Positions 58,654 to 64,000 of a stretch of DNA of 64,000 nt are shown here, in pieces. The notes beneath the pieces are model-generated. The model did not search any database, was not told the origin of the DNA, and worked only from the letters and a program-made list of their open reading frames with translations. The stretch spans positions 20,134 to 84,133 of the forward strand of contig CAKVEW010000014.1 of NCBI GenBank assembly GCA_934746015.1. Direction: 5' to 3'. The first letter of the stretch is position 1. Every line of letters starts with the position of its first letter. The stretch is from an uncultured Clostridium sp. (GTDB lineage Bacteria; Bacillota; Clostridia; Clostridiales; Clostridiaceae). The position numbers and the translations under genes are program-made.

Positions 58654-59087
58654 TATTCTTCACCACCCATTTCCTCAAAATCTCTTCTTGTAACGAACTT
58701 ACACTTTACAGGAAGTTTGTGTGATGCAAGTCTCATAGCTTCTCTTGCAACTTCTTCATTAACTCCTGATAATTCGAATAAAACTCTACCAGGTTTAACT
58801 ACTGCTACCCAGTATTCTGGTGAACCCTTACCTGAACCCATTCTTGTTTCAGCTGGCTTTTCAGTTACTGGCTTATCTGGGAAAATCTTTATCCAAAGTT
58901 TTCCTCCTCTTCTTATATATCTGTTTATAGCAATTCTGGCAGATTCAATTTGATTACTAGTTATCCAACCACAGTTTGTTGCTTGAATACCAAAATCTCC
59001 GTATGCAAGGAAATTACCTCTTGTAGCTTTTCCCTTCATTCTACCACGTTGTACCTTACGATGCTTAACTCTTTTAGGCATTAACAT
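58653..59087 (-). CDS. rplP: 50S ribosomal protein L16
   Basis: Organises the A-site tRNA environment. Begins [19 protein letters not shown] and has the signature [19 protein letters not shown]. 144 residues. ATG start with an AGGAGG site. Confidence 0.98.
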   Translation of the reverse strand: MLMPKRVKHRKVQRGRMKGKATRGNFLAYGDFGIQATNCGWITSNQIESARIAINRYIRRGGKLWIKIFPDKPVTEKPAETRMGSGKGSPEYWVAVVKPGRVLFELSGVNEEVAREAMRLASHKLPVKCKFVTRRDFEEMGGEE

Positions 59088-59104
59088 GACTAATTCCTCC
59101 TTTC

Positions 59105-59773
59105 TTATGCGTTAACTTCTTCCTTCTTTTCAACTTTTTTAGTTGGAAGAACTTCTCCATTATAAACCCAAACTTTTACGCCGATCTTTCCATAAGTTGT
59201 ATCAGCTTCTGCAAAACCATAATCGATGTCTGCTCTTAAAGTTTGTAGTGGAATTGTTCCTTCATGATATTGTTCAGTTCTTGCTATTTCAGCTCCACCT
59301 AATCTACCTGAACAAGCAGTTTTAACACCTTTTGCTCCAAGTCTCATAGCTCTTTGGATGCTTTGTTTCATAGCTCTTCTGAATGATACTCTTTTTTCTA
59401 ATTGAGCAGCTATATTTTCTGCCATTAATTGAGCATCAGCCTCAGAATTTTTAACTTCAACTATATTGATTAATAAGTTTTTATTGCCAACTACTTTAGC
59501 TAACTTACCTTTTAAAGCTTCAATTCCTGCTCCACCTTTTCCTATAATAACACCTGGTTTAGCAGTATATATATTTAACTTAACTCTTTTTGCAGCTCTT
59601 TCAATTTCAATCTTTGAAATACCAGCTGAGAAAAGTTCCTTCTTTACGAATTCTCTTATTTTGTTATCTTCAATTAGATTATCAGCGAAATTCTTCTTTG
59701 AAGCATACCACTTAGCATCCCAATCCTTGATAACTCCTACTCTAAGTCCGTGAGGATGTACTTTTTGACCCAC
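59105..59773 (-). CDS. rpsC: 30S ribosomal protein S3
   Basis: mRNA-entry protein with a KH domain ([20 protein letters not shown]) and a C-terminal domain ending [20 protein letters not shown] plus a basic tail. 222 residues. ATG start with an AGGAGG site. Confidence 0.98.
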   Translation of the reverse strand: MGQKVHPHGLRVGVIKDWDAKWYASKKNFADNLIEDNKIREFVKKELFSAGISKIEIERAAKRVKLNIYTAKPGVIIGKGGAGIEALKGKLAKVVGNKNLLINIVEVKNSEADAQLMAENIAAQLEKRVSFRRAMKQSIQRAMRLGAKGVKTACSGRLGGAEIARTEQYHEGTIPLQTLRADIDYGFAEADTTYGKIGVKVWVYNGEVLPTKKVEKKEEVNA

Positions 59774-59792
59774 TTGATTTCCCTCCTTCTTT

Positions 59793-60128
59793 TTAAGCTC
59801 TTTCTCTAACTACAAGTGTAATGTTACTTGTTCTCTTGTTTATTCTAAATGCTTTACCGTGATCCATTGGTCTGAATCTCTTAAGTGTTGGACCTGCACC
59901 AACGAACGCTTCTGCTACATATAATCTTTCTACATCCATTTCGTGATTATTTTCTGCATTAGCAACAGCTGATTTTAAAACCTTATTTATAACAACAGCT
60001 GCATCTTTTGGAGTATATTGTAAAATAGCGAAAGCCTCTTGAATATTTTTTCCTCTTATTAAATCAAGAACTACTCCTACTTTTGTTGGAGACATTCTAA
60101 CATATTTAGCTATAGCTCTAGCTTCCAT
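59793..60128 (-). CDS. rplV: 50S ribosomal protein L22
   Basis: Lines the peptide tunnel. N-terminal [20 protein letters not shown] and the C-terminal hairpin [20 protein letters not shown] are clear. 111 residues. ATG start with a GGAGGA site. Confidence 0.98.
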   Translation of the reverse strand: MEARAIAKYVRMSPTKVGVVLDLIRGKNIQEAFAILQYTPKDAAVVINKVLKSAVANAENNHEMDVERLYVAEAFVGAGPTLKRFRPMDHGKAFRINKRTSNITLVVRERA

Positions 60129-60149
60129 TTATGTTCCTCCTTTCCGGGA

Positions 60150-60434
60150 TTACTTTCTTTTTCTTGCTGCTTTTTCGTCATAATCGTGTCCTCTGTAAGT
60201 TCTAGTTAATGCGAACTCACCAAGCTTATGTCCAACCATGTCTTCACTAATGAAAACTGGAACATGCTTTCTTCCATCGTGAACAGCAATTGTATGACCA
60301 ATCATTTGTGGGAATATTGTTGAACTTCTTGACCAAGTTTTAACAACCTTCTTATCTCCACTAGCATTCATTTCTTCGATTTTCTTTATAAGTCCTTCAT
60401 GTACAAAAGGTCCTTTTTTTGTTGATCTACTCAC
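60150..60434 (-). CDS. rpsS: 30S ribosomal protein S19
   Basis: Head protein that pairs with S13. Starts [20 protein letters not shown] and ends with [19 protein letters not shown]. The frame extends 14 codons further, but the GTG at 60434 with GGGAGG 9 bases upstream is the family start, giving 94 residues. Confidence 0.96.
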   Translation of the reverse strand: MSRSTKKGPFVHEGLIKKIEEMNASGDKKVVKTWSRSSTIFPQMIGHTIAVHDGRKHVPVFISEDMVGHKLGEFALTRTYRGHDYDEKAARKRK

Positions 60435-60462
60435 TATAATTTGCCTCCCTTCATAATCTCTT

Positions 60463-60501
60463 GCCTGACAAGGCATGAAGAGAATATTAATTTCTCTTCA
60501 T
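60463..60501 (-). other. Hairpins between rplB and rpsS
   Basis: A 10-bp perfect stem (ATGAAGAGAA 60475-60484 with TTCTCTTCAT 60492-60501, loop of 7) lies right after the rplB stop, followed by GCCT/AGGC (60463-60474). No T tract follows, so a normal terminator is unlikely. Confidence 0.65.
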
Positions 60502-60502
60502 A

Positions 60503-61336
60503 CTACTTATCGTTTCTTCTCTTTATTATGAATTTGTCAGAATACTTCTTATTCTTTCTAGTCTTGTATCCAAGTGCTGGTTTACCCCATGGAGTAACTG
60601 GACTTGGTCTACCGATAGGTGATCTACCTTCACCACCACCGTGAGGGTGATCGCAAGGATTCATTACAGAACCTCTAACTGTAGGTCTCCATCCCATATG
60701 TCTCTTTCTACCAGCTTTACCGATATTTATTATATCGTTAGTAGTATTTGAAACAGTTCCGATTGTAGCTCTACATTCGATTCTAACATATCTCATTTCA
60801 CCTGAAGGTAATCTTAATGTAGCATAGTTACCTTCTTTAGCCATTAATTGAGCTGAAGTACCAGCTGATCTTACCATTTGGCCACCTTTGCCGATTTGTA
60901 ATTCTATGTTGTGTACAAATGTACCTACTGGTATGTTCTTTAATGGAAGAGCGTTACCAACTTTTATATCAGCATCTGCTCCTGAAACTATAACATCTCC
61001 AACTTTTAATCCAACTGGAGCAATTATATATCTCTTTTCACCATCAGCATATACAACTAATGCAATGTATGCTGTTCTGTTTGGATCGTATTCTATTGTA
61101 GCAACCTTTGCTGGAACACCATCCTTATTTCTTTTGAAATCTATTATTCTATATTTTCTCTTAGCTCCACCACCATGGTGTCTAACAGTTATTTTACCTT
61201 GAGCATTTCTACCACCAGTTTTGTTTAGTGAAACAAGAAGTGACTTCTCAGGAGTATTTGTTGTAACTTCTTCAAAAGTAGCCATTGTCATTTGTCTTCT
61301 TGATGGGGTAGTTGGTCTAAACTTTTTAACTGCCAT
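60503..61336 (-). CDS. rplB: 50S ribosomal protein L2
   Basis: Essential for subunit joining and the peptidyl-transferase centre. Contains [16 protein letters not shown], the conserved His region [17 protein letters not shown] and a basic C-terminus. 277 residues. ATG start with a GGAGGGA site. Confidence 0.98.
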   Translation of the reverse strand: MAVKKFRPTTPSRRQMTMATFEEVTTNTPEKSLLVSLNKTGGRNAQGKITVRHHGGGAKRKYRIIDFKRNKDGVPAKVATIEYDPNRTAYIALVVYADGEKRYIIAPVGLKVGDVIVSGADADIKVGNALPLKNIPVGTFVHNIELQIGKGGQMVRSAGTSAQLMAKEGNYATLRLPSGEMRYVRIECRATIGTVSNTTNDIINIGKAGRKRHMGWRPTVRGSVMNPCDHPHGGGEGRSPIGRPSPVTPWGKPALGYKTRKNKKYSDKFIIKRRNDK

Positions 61337-61366
61337 GTAAATTCCCTCCTTACTTTAAGCTTATCT

Positions 61367-61405
61367 GGTATTTAAATACCAATAATGCGCTTTATTAGCG
61401 TTATT
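61367..61405 (-). other. Hairpins between rplW and rplB
   Basis: AATAACGC (61398-61405) pairs with GCG-ATTATT (61381-61390, one extra base) around the rplW stop. Then comes the perfect 14-base palindrome GGTATTTAAATACC (61367-61380). No T tract follows. Confidence 0.6.
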
Positions 61406-61691
61406 GCATTCCTTCAAAGAATTCTATACTCTTACTATCTTCAGTTAAAGTAACAACTGCCTTCTTGAAGTCTGCTCTTTTTCCTACATGTACGCCCATT
61501 CTCTTTGTTTTTCCCATAGTTCTTAAAGTCTGAACTTTTTCAACCTTAACGCCGAAGATTTCTTCAACAGCCTTTTTAATTTGAACTTTGTTAGCATTTA
61601 TTTGAACTATGAAAGTGTACTTCTTGTCTGCCATAGCAGTCATACTTTTTTCAGTGATAACAGGCTTTCTTATAATATCATAGCTTGTCAT
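61401..61691 (-). CDS. rplW: 50S ribosomal protein L23
   Basis: Docking site of trigger factor and SRP at the tunnel exit. Begins [17 protein letters not shown], with [19 protein letters not shown]. 96 residues. The start overlaps the rplD stop by one base (TAATG). Confidence 0.98.
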   Translation of the reverse strand: MTSYDIIRKPVITEKSMTAMADKKYTFIVQINANKVQIKKAVEEIFGVKVEKVQTLRTMGKTKRMGVHVGKRADFKKAVVTLTEDSKSIEFFEGMQ

Positions 61692-62311
61692 TATGCGTAC
61701 ACCTCCTCAATTTTTGATACAGCATCCTTAGTTATGATTAATTTCTCAAATTTTAATAAATCATAAACGTTGATGTTGTTAACTGGCATAATTTGTACAT
61801 CAGTTATATTTCTAGCTGATTTGTAAAGTACTTCATTAGATTCTCCAGTTACTATTAGAGTTTTTTTAGCATCAAATGCTTTTAAAACTTCTACCATATT
61901 TTTAGTCTTTGGAGCTTCGAATGATAATGTTTCAAGTACTATCATTTGATTATCTTGAACCTTGCTAGTTAAAGCAGATTTCATAGCTACTCTTCTCATG
62001 CTCTTTGGAACTGAAACTCTATAATCTCTTGGTTTTGGTGCAAAAACAATACCACCTTTTATCCATTGAGGTGCTCTAATAGAACCTTGTCTTGCTCTAC
62101 CAGTTCCTTTTTGTCTCCAAGGCTTAATTCCGCCTCCTCTAACCTCAGCTCTTGTTTTAGCTGATTGAGTTCCTTGTCTCTTATTTGCTAATAAAGCAAC
62201 TACCACTTGATGAATAGCATCTGTATTAACTTCAACTCCGAACACATTATTATTTAATTGGATATCTCCAACTTGTTTTCCTTCTTGATTAAATAATCCT
62301 ACTGTAGGCAT
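61691..62311 (-). CDS. rplD: 50S ribosomal protein L4
   Basis: Tunnel protein; in E. coli it represses the S10 operon. The extended loop has [20 protein letters not shown] and [18 protein letters not shown]. 206 residues. ATG start with an AGGAGG site. Confidence 0.98.
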   Translation of the reverse strand: MPTVGLFNQEGKQVGDIQLNNNVFGVEVNTDAIHQVVVALLANKRQGTQSAKTRAEVRGGGIKPWRQKGTGRARQGSIRAPQWIKGGIVFAPKPRDYRVSVPKSMRRVAMKSALTSKVQDNQMIVLETLSFEAPKTKNMVEVLKAFDAKKTLIVTGESNEVLYKSARNITDVQIMPVNNINVYDLLKFEKLIITKDAVSKIEEVYA

Positions 62312-62335
62312 TCTGTTTCCTCCTTTCTACAGAAA

Positions 62336-62965
62336 TTAAGCTTTAACTGCATTTCTTATTACTACTGTACCTTTGTTAGGTCCTGGGATACCACCCTTTA
62401 TTAGTATTAAGTTCTTTTCAGCTATAACCTTAACTACTTCTAAGTTTAATACTGTTGTATTTACAGCACCCATATGTCCTGGCATATGTTTGTTTTTGAA
62501 AGTTCTTGATGGATCTGATGAAGCCCCCATAGAACCTACTGCTCTGTGGAACTTAGAACCGTGACTCATTGGTCCTCTATTAGCATTCCATCTCTTGATA
62601 ACACCTTGGAATCCCTTACCTTTAGAAACTCCTGATACATCAACTTTTTCTCCAACTTCAAATAAATCAGCCTTTATTTCTTGACCAACTTCATAAGCTG
62701 AACAATCTTCTAATCTTAATTCCTTTAGTCTTCTCTTTAATGAAACTCCTGCCTTAGCATAGTGTCCCTTCTTAGGCTTGTTAACTAACTTTTCTCTTAC
62801 ATCTCCAAAACCAACTTGTATTGCTTCATAACCATCTTTTTCGATAGTTTTCTTTTGAACGACAACACATGGGCCAGCTTCTACTACAGTTACAGGAACA
62901 ACTTTTCCGTTAGTATCAAAAATTTGAGTCATTCCAATTTTCTTTCCTAATATAGCTTTTTTCAT
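62336..62965 (-). CDS. rplC: 50S ribosomal protein L3
   Basis: Assembly-initiator protein. Starts [17 protein letters not shown]; the signature [20 protein letters not shown] is present. 209 residues. The frame opens seven codons earlier, but the ATG at 62965 with AGGAGGTG is the proper start. Confidence 0.97.
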   Translation of the reverse strand: MKKAILGKKIGMTQIFDTNGKVVPVTVVEAGPCVVVQKKTIEKDGYEAIQVGFGDVREKLVNKPKKGHYAKAGVSLKRRLKELRLEDCSAYEVGQEIKADLFEVGEKVDVSGVSKGKGFQGVIKRWNANRGPMSHGSKFHRAVGSMGASSDPSRTFKNKHMPGHMGAVNTTVLNLEVVKVIAEKNLILIKGGIPGPNKGTVVIRNAVKA

Positions 62966-63043
62966 GTATTTACACCTCCTAAACATATTAGCGGATTGTC
63001 ACACAATCATAATAGTTCAAACTGTTTATTTAATAAATATTAA

Positions 63044-63352
63044 TTATAGTTTGATTTCGATATCAACACCAGCTGGTAAATTTAATCTCATTAATGCATC
63101 AACTGTCTTTGGTGATGGATTAACTATATCAATTAATCTCTTGTGTGTTCTGATTTCGAATTGCTCTCTTGAATCTTTATATTTGTGAACAGCTCTTAAT
63201 ATAGTAACAACATCTTTTTCAGTTGGTAGTGGTACTGGACCTGCAACCTTTGCTCCTGTTGATTTTGCTGTTTCAACAATTTTTTCAGCTGATTGATCTA
63301 AAATATTGTGATCAAAAGCCTTTAATCTGATTCTTATTTTTTGTTTTGACAT
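63044..63352 (-). CDS. rpsJ: 30S ribosomal protein S10
   Basis: First gene of the S10 cluster; also NusB partner in antitermination. Starts [20 protein letters not shown], with [20 protein letters not shown]. 102 residues. An open frame continues 47 codons upstream through the leader; the ATG at 63352 with AAGGAGGG is clearly the real start. Confidence 0.97.
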   Translation of the reverse strand: MSKQKIRIRLKAFDHNILDQSAEKIVETAKSTGAKVAGPVPLPTEKDVVTILRAVHKYKDSREQFEIRTHKRLIDIVNPSPKTVDALMRLNLPAGVDIEIKL

Positions 63353-63550
63353 CTTGGTTTCCCTCCTTTTCATGTACGCTTTACTTCTAACGCACAACAG
63401 CGGATGTTCTATAAACTGTTCCACGTGTTTCATACTTTTCCACATGGTATTACAAAACCCCTGTCGTCGGATTCTAGATCCTAACATACTCATCAGGAAT
63501 TAACCCGGAAGTCCGGCAACCTCCTGACTCATCGCTGTTCGCTATACAAC
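63353..63550 (-). promoter_or_regulatory. Leader of the S10 cluster, structured
   Basis: About 200 transcribed bases precede rpsJ and are markedly richer in G and C than other gaps here. A nested hairpin is visible on the minus strand: TCAGGA with TCCTGA (63522-63527, 63493-63498) around CCGGA with TCCGG (63512-63516, 63505-63509). It is flanked by two GATGAGT copies. It may be an r-protein autoregulatory leader. Confidence 0.55.
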
Positions 63551-63556
63551 TTCTAC

Positions 63557-63585
63557 ATTATACTATGTTTACATAGGCTTTTCAA
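63557..63585 (-). promoter_or_regulatory. Promoter of the S10 cluster
   Basis: -35 TTGAAA (63585-63580), 17-base spacer and -10 TATAAT (63562-63557) on the minus strand. The spacer contains CTATGTAAACATAG, a palindrome interrupted only at the centre. Confidence 0.82.
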
Positions 63586-63589
63586 GAGT

Positions 63590-63829
63590 TTTTTTATCAT
63601 TTTTCATAAATTTTGAAACATCATTCTTATTCTACTCTTATATATATTTTCTTCAGCAAATATATTTTATATGCTATTCTTTCTTTTATCAATATATTTT
63701 TTAGTGTAATTTTTCACCATATATTTTTTCTTATTATCATTTTTAACTATTTTAACTATATTAATCATTTACATATAATTAATAATTTTTATTTCATTTT
63801 TTATCTCATCTTATATTTATTTATTAAAA
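63590..63829. other. AT-rich gap between tuf terminator and S10 promoter
   Basis: Strongly AT-rich with long T runs on the plus strand. A 107-codon open frame exists on the plus strand, but it has low-complexity Phe/Ile/Tyr composition and no ribosome site, so I do not call a gene. It could act as an UP element for the S10 promoter. Confidence 0.5.
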
Positions 63830-63864
63830 AATTAAAAGAGAGTAAGGGCGTCCCCTTACTCTCT
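63830..63864 (-). terminator. Terminator after tuf
   Basis: A perfect 12-bp stem AGAGAGTAAGGG (63837-63848) with CCCTTACTCTCT (63853-63864), loop CGTC. A T-rich tract follows on the minus strand. Confidence 0.92.
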
Positions 63865-63919
63865 AAATGTGATCACAATTTAATTATTTATTTTAATTTA
63901 ATACATATAATAGAAATTA

Positions 63920-64000
63920 TTATTCTATTATGCTAGTAACAACTCCTGAACCTACAGTTCTTCCACCTTCTCTGATAGCGAATCTTAATCCTTCGTCCAT
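63920..64000 (-). CDS. tuf: Elongation factor Tu, C-terminal fragment
   Basis: The last 26 codons and stop of EF-Tu; the rest is beyond the right edge. The visible peptide MDEGLRFAIREGGRTVGSGV plus VTSIIE is the standard EF-Tu end. It lies upstream of the S10 cluster, the common Firmicute order, and has its own terminator. Confidence 0.95.
   Translation of the reverse strand: MDEGLRFAIREGGRTVGSGVVTSIIE

Noticed and set aside
63353..63493. Leader peptide or longer S10 from the ATG at 63493
   Set aside because: The frame joins rpsJ without a stop and has no good ribosome site; S10 of 102 residues from 63352 is standard.
63613..63936. 107-codon plus-strand frame
   Set aside because: Low-complexity Phe/Ile/Tyr-rich translation, no ribosome site, overlaps the tuf terminator and tuf end.

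Overview
The window is chromosomal DNA of an AT-rich, Gram-positive anaerobe, most likely a butyrate-forming Clostridium of the cluster I type. The pointers are the ptb-buk butyrate pair, the CwlD- and SleB-type (sporulation-associated) cell-wall enzymes, Fe-S fumarase in two subunits, strong purine-rich ribosome binding sites (AGGAGG or GGGGG), TTG/GTG starts and the clostridial S10-spc-alpha order. I cannot name the species. Almost every gene lies on the minus strand; only the unknown membrane protein at 20874, the sleB-like gene at 21935 and the YitT-family gene at 34646 are on the plus strand.

Layout, by coordinate. 1-65: start of a UbiA-like prenyltransferase leaving the window. 174-10444: one branched-chain amino acid operon, read from a promoter near 10440 through a T-box-like leader: ilvN, cimA, leuC, leuD, leuB, ilvD, ilvB, ilvC. 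Citramalate synthase occupies the place where leuA would be expected. 10766-20722: DODA-type dioxygenase, glmM, a YerC-type repressor, an AIM24 protein, buk, ptb, an FAD oxidoreductase, cdaR and cdaA. 20874-26026: an unknown coiled membrane protein, a SleB-type hydrolase, isoaspartyl dipeptidase, a membrane TPR protein and a two-gene ChrA transporter. 26112-42827: ptsI, nrdA-nrdB with probable NrdR boxes, an ArsC/Spx protein, a two-component system, YitT, fumarase, cwlD, a Na/Pi symporter with PhoU domain, DegV, a GT8 glycosyltransferase and an SDR resembling 12-alpha-hydroxysteroid dehydrogenases. 43070-63585: rplM-rpsI, truA, the ECF transporter energising module, and the complete alpha, spc and S10 ribosomal clusters with secY, adk, map and infA. 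The 3' end of tuf closes the window.

The most unusual feature is a family of modular intergenic repeats. Six copies (2888, 5812, 6454, 9456, 14551, 22499) share a cloverleaf-like plan: a long imperfect outer stem enclosing two short hairpins, usually with three-base loops. The hairpin stems come from a small interchangeable set and keep their pairing when the sequence changes. Four copies sit inside the ilv-leu operon directly after stop codons, and one supplies the last codons of leuD.

Other non-coding signals: two hairpins with a common TTGGA loop (11633, 35518); a divergent T-box; palindromes in the -35/-10 spacers of ribosomal promoters; structured leaders before rpsM and rpsJ; and strong hairpins inside ribosomal operons where no terminator would be expected. 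No CRISPR array, rRNA, tRNA, phage or insertion sequence was seen.
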